Position numbers and translations under genes: made by a program. 52,434 nt of DNA from DASPJL01 sp035628645 (lineage in GTDB: Bacteria; Bacteroidota; Bacteroidia; Cytophagales; Cyclobacteriaceae): positions 1 through 52,434 of the forward strand of contig DASPJL010000090.1 of assembly GCA_035628645.1 (NCBI GenBank), in the 5' to 3' direction. Below, piece after piece: positions 16,447-26,118 of this stretch. Positions within the stretch are counted from its first letter, which is position 1. Each line of letters begins with the position of its first letter. The notes under the pieces are model-generated. The model made no database searches. It was not told the DNA's origin and was given only the letters and a program-made list of their open reading frames with translations.

Positions 16447-18402
16447 ATGACAGAGGACAGCGCAATCAAATCTAATAATTATTCAGCAGATAATATCCAG
16501 GTTTTAGAAGGATTAGAGGCAGTAAGAAAAAGACCCGCAATGTACATTGGCGATGTTGGCATCAAAGGCCTTCACCATTTGGTTTGGGAAGTTGTTGACA
16601 ACTCAATAGATGAAGCTCTGGCTGGACATTGTGACACCATCAGTGTGACTGTTAATACAGACAACAGTGTTACTGTGGAAGATAATGGAAGAGGAATTCC
16701 TACGGGTTATCACGAAAAAGAAAAAAAATCCGCATTGGAAGTCGTAATGACCGTACTTCATGCCGGAGGAAAGTTTGACAAGGATACTTATAAAGTTTCC
16801 GGCGGATTGCATGGAGTAGGTGTTTCTTGTGTGAATGCACTTTCTACACATATGGAAGTTACCGTGCATCGTGAAGGCAAAGTATTCAGACAGGAATATA
16901 ATATTGGAAAACCTTTATATCCTGTAAAAGAAATTGGTACAACTGAAAAAAGAGGTACCATTGTTCACTTTACTCCTGATCCTTCAATATTTGCCATTAC
17001 GGAATATAAATACGAAACCATTGCAACTCGGCTTCGTGAGCTTTCCTTCCTGAATAAAGGAATTAAAATCAACCTTCAAGATTTAAGGGAATTAGGGGAA
17101 GACGGAAACCCCAAATCTGATGTGTTCTTAAGTGAAGGCGGGCTCGTAGAATTTGTAGAATACCTTGACTCAACAAGGGACAAAATTATACCCTCCCCGA
17201 TTTATGTTTTTGGGGACAAAGGGATTCCTGTAGAGGTAGCCATTCTTTACAATAATTCTTATTCAGAGAATGTGGTTTCCTATGTAAATAATATCAATAC
17301 CATTGAAGGAGGAACCCACGTAGCAGGGTTTAGAAGGGCCTTAACAAGAACGCTTAAAGCATATGCGGATAAATCCAATATGCTGGAAAAAGTAAAAATC
17401 GAGATCAGCGGGGAAGATTTTCGTGAAGGACTCACTGCTGTAATTTCTGTAAAAGTACAGGAACCTCAGTTCGAAGGGCAAACTAAAACGAAGCTAGGAA
17501 ACAGTGATGTAATGGGCGCCGTAGATACTTCAGTAAGTGAAGCGTTATCCAATTATCTAGAGGAGCATCCTAAAGAAGCCAAACAAATTGTTGCTAAGGT
17601 TATTCTAGCGGCACAAGCCCGTCATGCAGCACGTAAAGCGCGTGAAATGGTGCAAAGAAAGAGTGTTCTACATGGCACGGGACTTCCGGGGAAACTTGCA
17701 GACTGCTCCGATAATGATCCGGCAAACTGTGAACTGTATCTGGTTGAGGGAGATTCTGCCGGAGGGTCAGCGAAACAAGGAAGAAATAGGTTTTTCCAAG
17801 CCATACTCCCTTTGAGAGGTAAAATTCTCAATGTAGAGAAAGCTCAGGAATATAGAATATATGATAATGAAGAAATAAAAAACATGATCACCGCTTTAGG
17901 TGTTTCTTTTGGAACAGCCGAGGATGACAAAGCGCTGAACATGACAAAACTTAGATATCATAAAATCATTATTATGACCGATGCGGACGTGGATGGAAGT
18001 CATATCCGTACTTTAATTCTTACTTTCTTTTTCAGGTATATGAGGGATCTGATCGATAAAGGGTATTTATACATTGCCCTTCCTCCGTTATATCTTGTTA
18101 AGAAAGGGAAAGATGAGCGATACTGCTGGTCTGAAAAAGACAGAGAGCTTGCTGTGAAGGAATTGGCAAAAGATGGTAAGGAAGAAAGCGTAGGCGTTCA
18201 AAGATATAAGGGATTGGGAGAAATGAACCCTGAACAACTTTGGACAACTACCATGGATCCTGATAAACGAAGTTTAAAACAAGTGTCCATTGAGTCAGCA
18301 GCAGAAGCAGATCATTTATTTTCGATGCTAATGGGTGACGAAGTAGCGCCAAGAAGAGAGTTCATTGAAAAGAATGCTAAATACGCAAGAGTGGATATTT
18401 AG
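16447..18402 (+). CDS. gyrB: DNA gyrase subunit B
   Basis: GyrB is the ATPase subunit of the A2B2 gyrase that introduces negative supercoils. The 651-residue product has the full GHKL ATPase set (EVVDNSIDEALAGHC, DNGRGIPTGYH, GGLHGVGVSCVNALS), the transducer loop QTKTKLGNSDV, and the TOPRIM domain with catalytic Glu in LVEGDSAGGSAKQGRNR and the metal site TDADVDGSHIRTL. The C-terminal block QRYKGLGEMNPEQLW and the terminal RREFIEKNA are typical of bacterial GyrB. The 651-residue length fits the short form without the Gram-negative insert seen in E. coli. I start it at ATG 16447 rather than the TTG at 16423, which lies in a promoter box. A terminator follows at 18494. Confidence 0.97.
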   Translation: MTEDSAIKSNNYSADNIQVLEGLEAVRKRPAMYIGDVGIKGLHHLVWEVVDNSIDEALAGHCDTISVTVNTDNSVTVEDNGRGIPTGYHEKEKKSALEVVMTVLHAGGKFDKDTYKVSGGLHGVGVSCVNALSTHMEVTVHREGKVFRQEYNIGKPLYPVKEIGTTEKRGTIVHFTPDPSIFAITEYKYETIATRLRELSFLNKGIKINLQDLRELGEDGNPKSDVFLSEGGLVEFVEYLDSTRDKIIPSPIYVFGDKGIPVEVAILYNNSYSENVVSYVNNINTIEGGTHVAGFRRALTRTLKAYADKSNMLEKVKIEISGEDFREGLTAVISVKVQEPQFEGQTKTKLGNSDVMGAVDTSVSEALSNYLEEHPKEAKQIVAKVILAAQARHAARKAREMVQRKSVLHGTGLPGKLADCSDNDPANCELYLVEGDSAGGSAKQGRNRFFQAILPLRGKILNVEKAQEYRIYDNEEIKNMITALGVSFGTAEDDKALNMTKLRYHKIIIMTDADVDGSHIRTLILTFFFRYMRDLIDKGYLYIALPPLYLVKKGKDERYCWSEKDRELAVKELAKDGKEESVGVQRYKGLGEMNPEQLWTTTMDPDKRSLKQVSIESAAEADHLFSMLMGDEVAPRREFIEKNAKYARVDI

Positions 18403-18493
18403 AGTAATAGGAATATTTTATATGTTATCCATCGTACTTATATTTAGGTTTTGGATATTTGCCTTTGATTAAAATTTTAAATAAAATAAATAT

Positions 18494-18515
18494 GCCTGCG
18501 TTAGCAGGCTTTTTA
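18494..18515 (+). terminator. Rho-independent terminator after gyrB
   Basis: The stem GCCTGC (18494-18499) and GCAGGC (18504-18509) encloses loop GTTA and is followed by TTTTTATTT. It lies 30 nt before the ppk1 start, so ppk1 needs a promoter inside or close to this short gap, or depends on read-through. Confidence 0.88.
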
Positions 18516-18540
18516 TTTATCACTAATAAACTTTTAGGAA

Positions 18541-20652
18541 ATGTTAGTTAAGGATAGAATTTCTTCTCTTATCGATAAAAGTAACTTTATAAGCAGGGAT
18601 TTAAGCTGGTTGCGATTTAATGAAAGGGTGCTTGACCAAGCAAGAAAACCACATAGAAATATATTCGAAGGGCTCAAATTCCTGTCTATAACTTCTTCAA
18701 ATCTTGATGAATTTTGTATGATCAGGATAGGGAGTTTGTATAATTACCTTGACTATTCAAAAGAAAGAATTGACTATTCAGGATTAAGAGCCACGCCTTT
18801 TAAAACGAAACTGTTTGCAGATACTCAGGATTTTGTGAAAGAACAAGGTAACGTTTACAAAAACCTCCTATCTCCTCAGTTCAGAAACAATGGATTCTCA
18901 ATAAAAGGAATTTTGGAATTGAATAGCAATGAGCTATCCAAATCATTGGAATATTTCAAAAAGACCATTTTCCCGATGCTCACACCAATGGTTTATGATA
19001 GTTACCATTCCTTCCCGATATTAATGAATAAGATATTGATATTTGGAGTAGTTACTAAGGTGTATAACGAGTACAAGGAAATAAAAAAGTTGTCCTTTGT
19101 TCAGATACCACAGAATCTTCCAAGGTTTTATGAGTTTCACAGGGAGAATGAAATTGTTTTTGTTCCCATTGAAGATATCATAAGATGGCAGATAGATAAG
19201 CTTTTCAGAAATATAGAAATAGTTTCTGTAAATCTCTTCAGAATTACCAGGAATGCAGATTTCTCGGTGGAAGAAAGCGACGACATTGAGGCGGATTTTA
19301 TTGATGAACTGAAGAGAAAGCTAAAGACCAGAAGGACTGGCAGAGTAGTAAGAATAGAAGTTGAGCCGGATTTTTCCCCATGGATGATGGAAATTTTGAT
19401 GCAGCGATGGGAGTTAGAACAGGATAATTTCTTTAAAATTGATACTTTAATAGATTATACCGGGCTTCTTCAGATTGTCAATCATAAGGAATTCCGTAAT
19501 AAAATTCCTCCGCAACCTGCACCCGTCCCACCTTTAAGTTATCCAAAACACGGGAATGAGGATTTATTCGAATACCTAAAGAAAAAGGATATTTTTCTTC
19601 ATCATCCTTATAACAGCATGGAGCCAATGGTGCAGTTGTTGGAAAAAGCCGCTGAAGATCCTAAAGTACTGTCCATAAAACTAACGATCTATAGAATAGC
19701 CAAAGAATCAAGGATTACCAGCGCATTGTTGAAAGCTGCTGAAAACGGGAAACACGTTTCCGTGCTTTTCGAAGTAAAGGCCCGTTTTGATGAGGAGAAT
19801 AATATTAAAGAAGCATTGAAACTTCAAAAAGCGGGATGTTTTGTGATATACGGCGTGGGTAGCCTAAAGACCCATACCAAATTATTAATGATCGTAAGAA
19901 AGGAAGGGGAGAAGGTCACAAGGTACTGCCACATGTCCAGTGGGAATTATAATGAAGAAACGGCCAGGATGTATACGGACTTTGGACTTCTTACTACAGG
20001 AGAAATTTATGCGCATGATATTTCAGAATTTTTTAATGTTATAACGGGTCACTCTGAACCCCATATTTATCAAAACCTGATCACAGCACCTCATTTTATG
20101 AGAAAGCAATTGATCGAAATGATTAGAAACGAAGCTGAAAATGCTCAAAAAGGATTGTCGTCGGGAATTATAATTAAAGTAAATTCTTTAGAGGACAGTG
20201 AGACGATTAACGAGTTTTATAAAGCATCTCAGGCAGGCGTTCCAATTAAATTAATAGTAAGGGGGATTTGTTGCCTTAAGCCCGGAAGAAAGGGACTAAG
20301 TGAGAACATTACTGTAAAATCTATAGTAGGAAATTTTCTGGAACATGCCCGAATGTATTATTTTCATAATGCCGGAGATGCAAAAATATACGGTGGAAGC
20401 GCGGATATAATGGTAAGAAGTTTTGAAAGAAGAATCGAATCTCTTTTTGCAATTGTTGACCCATTTTTAAGACAGCAGGTTATTAATATTCTCTACTCTA
20501 ATTGGAAAGATAATGTGAATTCCTATTTTATGCAGGAGAATGGGACCTACGTTTTAAAAACTTTGACTGACGGGGAAGCGCCTTTTAATATTCATGAAGA
20601 ATTTTTTAAAGTGACTCCGGAAATTATTCAGAGAGCCAAACTCTTTGATTAA
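18541..20652 (+). CDS. ppk1: polyphosphate kinase 1
   Basis: PPK1 makes long-chain polyphosphate from ATP reversibly, usually at the inner membrane. The 703-residue product starts with the N-terminal signature RDLSWLRFNERVLDQA (residues 19-34). The histidine that is autophosphorylated in the family corresponds to H445 in SLKTHTKLL. The second catalytic His corresponds to H602 in FLEHARMYYFHNAGD. The ATP-site Arg region is near AKESRITSALLKAA. One detail is unusual: the usual HLGTGNYN block reads CHMSSGNYN here (463-471). Length is normal for the family. The gene lies between gyrB and a DUF2911 gene, with no ppx phosphatase in view. Confidence 0.95.
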   Translation: MLVKDRISSLIDKSNFISRDLSWLRFNERVLDQARKPHRNIFEGLKFLSITSSNLDEFCMIRIGSLYNYLDYSKERIDYSGLRATPFKTKLFADTQDFVKEQGNVYKNLLSPQFRNNGFSIKGILELNSNELSKSLEYFKKTIFPMLTPMVYDSYHSFPILMNKILIFGVVTKVYNEYKEIKKLSFVQIPQNLPRFYEFHRENEIVFVPIEDIIRWQIDKLFRNIEIVSVNLFRITRNADFSVEESDDIEADFIDELKRKLKTRRTGRVVRIEVEPDFSPWMMEILMQRWELEQDNFFKIDTLIDYTGLLQIVNHKEFRNKIPPQPAPVPPLSYPKHGNEDLFEYLKKKDIFLHHPYNSMEPMVQLLEKAAEDPKVLSIKLTIYRIAKESRITSALLKAAENGKHVSVLFEVKARFDEENNIKEALKLQKAGCFVIYGVGSLKTHTKLLMIVRKEGEKVTRYCHMSSGNYNEETARMYTDFGLLTTGEIYAHDISEFFNVITGHSEPHIYQNLITAPHFMRKQLIEMIRNEAENAQKGLSSGIIIKVNSLEDSETINEFYKASQAGVPIKLIVRGICCLKPGRKGLSENITVKSIVGNFLEHARMYYFHNAGDAKIYGGSADIMVRSFERRIESLFAIVDPFLRQQVINILYSNWKDNVNSYFMQENGTYVLKTLTDGEAPFNIHEEFFKVTPEIIQRAKLFD

Positions 20653-20703
20653 TATTTATTTAATATTTAAACCAATCAACCTTTTATTAACAAAACCACA
20701 ATT

Positions 20704-21567
20704 ATGAAAAAAAAACCATACTTAATTATCCTGATTGCTGTTGCGTTTTTAGGAATTAATGCAGTGCAAGCCCAGGTAAGATTACCTCAAGCGAGTCCTA
20801 CGGCCAAAATAATTCAAAACTATGGACTTTCAGATGTGACTTTGGACTATTCACGTCCTAGTTTAAGAGGAAGAAGCTTTGGAGAGGGAAATCTGGATTA
20901 TTACAGCAAATTTTGGAGAACAGGAGCCAATGCTGCAACAAATGTAGATTTTGGTTCTGATGTCACTGTCAATGGACAAGCCCTTCCTGCAGGTAAATAC
21001 GGATTGTACACAATCCCGGGAAAGGACGAATGGACCGTTATTTTTAGTAAAAACACAGGTGTAACAAGCGCTGGGAATTATAAACCTGAAGAAAATGTAT
21101 TGACCCTCAAGGTAAAGCCTGAAAGCCATCCAGCCACAGAAACTTTTACAATTGACTTTACTGATTTTTCTTCTAACTCAATGACAATGTCTTTGAAGTG
21201 GGATAAATTCAGAGTTCCCGTTAAAATAGAATCAAATGTAAAGGAACAAGTCTTATCAAACACTGAGAAGGAAGTTGGAAATTTTGCAAATTCATTGACA
21301 CAAGCTGCCAATTATGCATTGGAAAACAATGAGTTGGAAAGAGGTTTAAAATGGATTAATGAGTCAGTAGCGCTTCAGGAAAATTTTATGAACTTATTTG
21401 TGAAATCTAAGTATCTGGCAAAAGAAGGTAGTTATTCCGAAGCAGTCAAAACTGCTGAAAAGTCTTTGAACTTAGCAAAAGAAGCTAAAAATAATTTTTA
21501 TGTTTCTGAAAATGAAAAAAATATTGAGGAGTGGTCTTCATTAAAAGGAAAGAAAAATAAAAAATAA
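20704..21567 (+). CDS. DUF2911 domain exported protein
   Basis: A 287-residue protein with a signal peptide ending near residue 24 (GINAVQAQ). Residues about 25-165 form the DUF2911 domain, shown by SPTAKIIQNYGLSDVTLDYSRPSLRGRS (25-56 region), GANAATNVDF and LPAGKYGLYTIPGKDEWTVIF. The C-terminal 100 residues are helical and TPR-like (ANYALENNELERGLKWINES). The function of DUF2911 is unknown; it is common and often multi-copy in Bacteroidota. The protein should be periplasmic. The gene lies 51 nt after ppk1 and may be cotranscribed with it; a strong terminator follows. Confidence 0.88.
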   Translation: MKKKPYLIILIAVAFLGINAVQAQVRLPQASPTAKIIQNYGLSDVTLDYSRPSLRGRSFGEGNLDYYSKFWRTGANAATNVDFGSDVTVNGQALPAGKYGLYTIPGKDEWTVIFSKNTGVTSAGNYKPEENVLTLKVKPESHPATETFTIDFTDFSSNSMTMSLKWDKFRVPVKIESNVKEQVLSNTEKEVGNFANSLTQAANYALENNELERGLKWINESVALQENFMNLFVKSKYLAKEGSYSEAVKTAEKSLNLAKEAKNNFYVSENEKNIEEWSSLKGKKNKK

Positions 21568-21589
21568 GATTTCGATTTCCAGGGAAATA

Positions 21590-21617
21590 AAAAAAGGAGG
21601 CAGAACCTCCTTTTTTT
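21590..21617. terminator. bidirectional terminator between convergent genes
   Basis: AAAAAAGGAGG (21590-21600) pairs with CCTCCTTTTTT (21606-21616) around a CAGAA loop. A-tract and T-tract flank both sides, so it can stop transcripts from the DUF2911 gene and from the ROK kinase gene. Confidence 0.88.
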
Positions 21618-21634
21618 ATAAAAAATATAACCAC

Positions 21635-22603
21635 TTATAATCCTTTGTCCTCAATTTCCTTCCAAATAAGTGCACTTGCACCTAGTACCGCTGCATTCTT
21701 ATTCATCAATTTAGAAGGAAGTAACTTTACTTTATTTTTATAAATTGCCAACATGTTTTTCTCCATGTGGTACAAGGTTGGAGTAAAAATCAGTTCGTTG
21801 GCATTGACCAATCCTCCGAAAAGAATAATGGCCTCAGGACTTGTATGAGCCACCGTATCCGCAAGTTTCATTCCTAAGATTCTTGCAGTATATTCAAAAG
21901 CTTCCAACGCAATTTTGTCTCCTCGTAAGCCTGCCTCGGTGATCATTTCGGCAGTTAATTCATTAAAACTATAATTGTGTAATTCACTCGATTCCGTATA
22001 GTCAGCAAGCAGCTTATAAACGGTTCTTTTAATTCCGGTAGCAGACACATAAGTTTCAAGACATCCTCTTCTTCCACAACCGCACCATCTTCCATTTACA
22101 TTAACTAAAGTATGCCCGATCTCTCCTGCAAAACCATCCGCTCCGTACACAAGATTTCCATTTACTACTATTCCGCTTCCCAAACCTGTTCCCAAAGTAA
22201 TGACAATAAAATCTTTCATTCCTTTAGCTGCTCCATATTTCATCTCGCCTAATGCCGCGGCATTGGCATCATTGGTCAGCGCAACAGGAATATTATAGTG
22301 TTTTTTTATAAGAGCAGAAAGATTTACTACAGTTCCCCATTTTAGATTTGGCGGCCTTTCAACGGTTCCTTTAAAATAATTTCCATTGGGAACGCCTATT
22401 CCAATTCCTCTTAGTTTTATTGAATCCCCGGACTTTTTAATTGCCAGGTCAACATTTTCAAATAATCGGGGAAGAAAGGCAGAGACATCTTCATTCGCAT
22501 TTGTTGGCATCGATCCGCTTTCATAACAATTGCCGTCGGCGTCAACAAATCCAAATTTTGTATTGGTGCCTCCAATATCAATCCCTAGTACAACTTCTGT
22601 CAT
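21635..22603 (-). CDS. ROK family glucokinase / sugar kinase
   Basis: The 322-residue cytosolic kinase has the ASKHA ATP-binding motif LGIDIGGTNTKFGFVD (residues 6-21), the catalytic Asp D112 in TNDANAAALGE, and the ROK zinc site: H164 in GEIGHTLV followed by C174, C176 and C181 in WCGCGRRGCLE. The second ATP motif VITLGTGLGSGIVVNG is near 134-149. These features point to phosphorylation of glucose or a related hexose at O6. No repressor-type helix-turn-helix is present at the N-terminus, so it is an enzyme rather than a NagC-type regulator. The exact sugar is not determinable. Confidence 0.92.
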   Translation of the reverse strand: MTEVVLGIDIGGTNTKFGFVDADGNCYESGSMPTNANEDVSAFLPRLFENVDLAIKKSGDSIKLRGIGIGVPNGNYFKGTVERPPNLKWGTVVNLSALIKKHYNIPVALTNDANAAALGEMKYGAAKGMKDFIVITLGTGLGSGIVVNGNLVYGADGFAGEIGHTLVNVNGRWCGCGRRGCLETYVSATGIKRTVYKLLADYTESSELHNYSFNELTAEMITEAGLRGDKIALEAFEYTARILGMKLADTVAHTSPEAIILFGGLVNANELIFTPTLYHMEKNMLAIYKNKVKLLPSKLMNKNAAVLGASALIWKEIEDKGL

Positions 22604-22883
22604 GTATTTTAAATAGTTTGTTTGTGGGTTTGTAAAAATTAATAATTTTAGTAGCCAGTTTTGATCATTTCAATACACTCCGATTACAGCAACTAAACTC
22701 AAATGAAAAGATATTTAATTGAAATAATCGGAAAATTTATATCTAATTGAACAATAAATAAAATCATTTTATACTTTTTTTATTAATCATCAATTAATTC
22801 AAAGTTAATATTAAAATGTTAATACAAACCTTTGCATTAATTTCAAGTTTAGATTCTGATTATATAAAATAAGATTTTTACGT

Positions 22884-23366
22884 ATGAATCTTGAAAATTT
22901 TGATATGGATAATTCTAAACCTGATATAAAGTGGATCGAAACCATAGGAAAATGGATGGACAGCAAGTACAGGCTTCCGGGCACAGATATTCGCTTTGGC
23001 CTTGATCCAATCTTAGGTCTTATACCTTTTGTAGGAGAGGCTGCTACTTTTATAATTTCTGGTGGGTTGGTACTTTCAATGGCTAAATATGGGGTAAGCA
23101 GAAAAGTTGTTATTCTGATGGTTTTGAATGTGCTCGCCGATGCAGTAATCGGAAGCATTCCTATTATCGGAAATATTTTTGATTTTACTTACAGAGCCAA
23201 CAGCCGAAATATAAACCTTCTTAAAAAACACTATAAAGAAGGCAAATATCAAGGCAGTGGCTCTGGTATAATACTTTTGATTGTATTTATTTTAGTAGCT
23301 GCTTTCGGATTATTTGTCTATGGGTTGTTTAAATTAACTCAGTATATTTTTGAATTAATTTTTTAA
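22884..23366 (+). CDS. DUF4112 membrane protein
   Basis: A 160-residue protein with the DUF4112 signature: DSKYRLPGTDIRFGLDPILG followed by LIPFVGEAATFIISGGLVLSMAKYGVSRKV (about residues 28-78). Hydrophobic segments near 48-70, 72-97 and 132-155 suggest three membrane helices. The loop IGSIPIIGNIFDFTYRANSRN is also typical. The function is unknown. The ATG at 22884 fits the family start. It converges on the beta-helix protein gene and shares a 4-nt TTAA stop overlap at 23363-23366. Confidence 0.88.
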   Translation: MNLENFDMDNSKPDIKWIETIGKWMDSKYRLPGTDIRFGLDPILGLIPFVGEAATFIISGGLVLSMAKYGVSRKVVILMVLNVLADAVIGSIPIIGNIFDFTYRANSRNINLLKKHYKEGKYQGSGSGIILLIVFILVAAFGLFVYGLFKLTQYIFELIF

Positions 23367-25831
23367 CGTAATAATCGTATAGAACCTGTTTGGGATTGCC
23401 CGGTTCCGGTGCAGTTTATTACATAAAAGTAAGCGCCTTCGGGTAAGTCTCTGCCATTGAATCTTCCATCCCAATTATTTACATAATGATTGGTTTCGTA
23501 AACTTTGGCTCCGTTTTGACTGAAGATAACCAATTGACAATCGGATATCTTTTCTACATTTTCAATATGCCACATTTCATCTCCCGAATTATCCCCATTA
23601 GGTGAGAAAAATTTAGCAGGAATAATGGCTAAGCTGTTTTCGACAGGAGTTATTACCATCACTTCTACTTCGTCTGAAGCAATATTGTTATTAATGTCAA
23701 TTACAGTAAACCTGAAGGTGTATGTTCCTTCCAATAGGTTGGATAAGGTAATCACCTCGTCGTCGGTGTCAGTAAGGTCCAGCGCCGGTCCATTTATCTG
23801 TTCCCAATAAATTTCAGAGAGTTTCTCATTTGCAATGTTTGAGGTACCAGTTAAGGTAACTTCATTTTTAATGGAATAAATCGTAGTATCATTGCCGGCA
23901 CTAGCTTTAGGAAGGGGATCAACCGTTACCTCAGAATACTTTTTCAAAGCAATAGTTTGTGTTACCGAACACTTGTTTTGGTCTGTTACTGTAACGGTAT
24001 AGCTTCCTTCTGATAAATTGTTTAAATCCTCGGTGGTTTCATTGTTAGACCATTTATAAGTATAGGGCGCTAGTCCGCCTTGTGCTGTTATATTGATAGA
24101 TCCTTTGGCTGTTTCGGATTCATTCACTTTGGAAAAAGTAATTGAAAGTGCAGATGGTTCTGTAATGGTTATGTTTTCTGTGGTATGATTTCCAATATCA
24201 TCAATTACTTTAACAGAATAGGATCCTGCTTTTAATCCGCTCACTGTAGGTGTAACAGCACCTGTAGACCAGATATAGCTATAAGGTTCAATGCCTCCGA
24301 TTGCAGTAATTGAAGCCGCGCCATCGTTGCCGCCATTACATTTTATTGAGGTAGTTACCACTTTTATTTTTAATTGAGGAACGGAAACTGAAGCTCCAAA
24401 CTCATATGCACCAGGGTCAAAAGCTTTTCCGTAAGATCTTTTAAAATAATCCAGGTCAAAGGTTACTCCCTGAGAAGAAAGATCTTTTCCTTTGTCAATT
24501 ACAGGCGAAGTCTTTTGTAAATGGAAATCAAGGTTAGCGGGATCAGCAAATTTAACGGATGCCACATCCTTGCTGAAAAAATTATTTGCAGAGTCGAAAT
24601 CTACCACTTTACCTGGCATGTTTTCCAGGTAAATAAATGCTTTTTTGGGATTTGTTACAAACACCGTCTGGTTTCCAGGATTTACAATCAGGTTATTGTA
24701 AAAAGTATTTCCTTTACTTTGAGCACTGTACATGGTTATTCCATTCAATTTTGCGTCGATAACCGTGTTGTTGTACAAATGAAATCCTAGTCCTGCTGTT
24801 GTCGTTCTGTCGTCAATAAATATTCCATCTTGTTCAGAATTAGATATTACGTTGTTATAAACGTATACATCACCTTGTCCGAAAACGGTAATGCCTGCGC
24901 CTGTTCCCTTTTCAATTGTATTGTTGTAATATTTCCCTTTAGATCCTCCCCCGATCACCATTCCTGTTTGCTGAGAACCATTATTAAGTATGCCATAATT
25001 TTTAATACTGTTATTATAAACTTCTGCACCGGATATTGCACAACTCAGTTGCATGCCATCAAAAGCTGTATTTTCTATAATATTATCGTGTACCTTAATA
25101 TTCTCAATATCATGAGGAAATAGGGTCCCGCAAGTTGTTTTAATTCCCATGAAAAATGAATGGCCTAAATAAAAGCCTTCACCTCCGCCAGCTTTTGTAC
25201 CTACATCGTGAATATAAAAATGGTGAATATCTACGTTACGCATCACAAAATTTCCCCGCCAGGTTTCTGGTTTATCGCATTCAGGGTCTGTTTTAGCATT
25301 ACATCCGACACCCAATGATTTAGTCACTTCAATGTAACCCGCTTCAAAATCTGTGGTTAATCTATTAAATCCTAGCCCTACAGTTGCTACTCCATCGATT
25401 TTAATTCCATATTTAAAATTAGGGTCGCCTGAACCTAGAATTTTAAAATATTTACTATAGGAGAAGGAAATACCCCATTTGGTTGTATTTGAAATAGTTA
25501 CTTGCCCACCGCAATTTATGAACACTAGAGGTTTGTCTTGTGTTCCCTCGAAATTCTGAAACCATAAATATTCTCTTTTACCAGCTTGGATACAAATGGT
25601 ATCGCCGGGAGAAATACCTAGTTTGGAACCGTCAATAATTTCCTGATCCAAAGTAATGGTATGGTCACAATTACAATCCTGACTTAAGGTCTTTGATGAA
25701 TTTAATAATAGGAATAAAAATAAAATGACCTTGAGGCTGAATTTCAAAAAAGGGAGTGTGGCTTTCAATTGGCTCAATAAATACCCTTGGAAGTAGGAGC
25801 CAATATAAATATAGTTGTCTTGTTTTCTCAT
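23363..25831 (-). CDS. secreted right-handed beta-helix protein with SprB-like repeats and gliding-motility (T9SS type B) C-terminal domain
   Basis: An 822-residue exported protein. The N-terminus is long, with the hydrophobic signal core at about 28-48 (FSLKVILFLFLLLNSS). Residues 55-475 are a parallel beta-helix with short hydrophobic/Asn-ladder repeats such as YNNTIEKGTGAGITVFGQGD and IFIDDRTTTAGLGFHLYNNT, typical of polysaccharide lyases and carbohydrate-binding surface proteins. Two SprB-type repeats follow (IKCNGGNDGAASITAIGGIE; then LAPYTYKWSNNETTEDLNNL). A PKD-like domain covers about 640-730. The C-terminus, with AKFFSPNGDNSGDEMWHI and WDGRFNGRDLPEGAYFYVI, is the gliding-motility-associated type B sorting domain. 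A glycan target is likely but not shown. Confidence 0.87.
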   Translation of the reverse strand: MRKQDNYIYIGSYFQGYLLSQLKATLPFLKFSLKVILFLFLLLNSSKTLSQDCNCDHTITLDQEIIDGSKLGISPGDTICIQAGKREYLWFQNFEGTQDKPLVFINCGGQVTISNTTKWGISFSYSKYFKILGSGDPNFKYGIKIDGVATVGLGFNRLTTDFEAGYIEVTKSLGVGCNAKTDPECDKPETWRGNFVMRNVDIHHFYIHDVGTKAGGGEGFYLGHSFFMGIKTTCGTLFPHDIENIKVHDNIIENTAFDGMQLSCAISGAEVYNNSIKNYGILNNGSQQTGMVIGGGSKGKYYNNTIEKGTGAGITVFGQGDVYVYNNVISNSEQDGIFIDDRTTTAGLGFHLYNNTVIDAKLNGITMYSAQSKGNTFYNNLIVNPGNQTVFVTNPKKAFIYLENMPGKVVDFDSANNFFSKDVASVKFADPANLDFHLQKTSPVIDKGKDLSSQGVTFDLDYFKRSYGKAFDPGAYEFGASVSVPQLKIKVVTTSIKCNGGNDGAASITAIGGIEPYSYIWSTGAVTPTVSGLKAGSYSVKVIDDIGNHTTENITITEPSALSITFSKVNESETAKGSINITAQGGLAPYTYKWSNNETTEDLNNLSEGSYTVTVTDQNKCSVTQTIALKKYSEVTVDPLPKASAGNDTTIYSIKNEVTLTGTSNIANEKLSEIYWEQINGPALDLTDTDDEVITLSNLLEGTYTFRFTVIDINNNIASDEVEVMVITPVENSLAIIPAKFFSPNGDNSGDEMWHIENVEKISDCQLVIFSQNGAKVYETNHYVNNWDGRFNGRDLPEGAYFYVINCTGTGQSQTGSIRLLR

Positions 25832-26118
25832 CTTTTTACTTCAGTTAGTACTCCTTTGTCCATATTTCTTTATGGATTGTAGCATTAGCGAAATAAGAAA
25901 GTATAAGAAAGTCGTATTCTAATTAAGAATGTTTTCTGGTTTTAGTTCTCAATACGAATAAATCTTTTCTCATAGCTGGTTTTAACAATATGTAAATTAT
26001 TTAATTTTTTCTTGTTAAAATCTTATTTAATACAAAAATGAAAATAAACTTAATGTTAAAAACAGTGCTTCGGCTCGTTTTCTTACACGGGTGCCATCGA
26101 AAAAAGAAGTGACAGAAG

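Noticed and set aside
26038..26112. 24-codon ORF in the gap before the first GT-C gene
   Set aside because: Very short, no conserved features, and in an AT-rich spacer where such frames are expected by chance.
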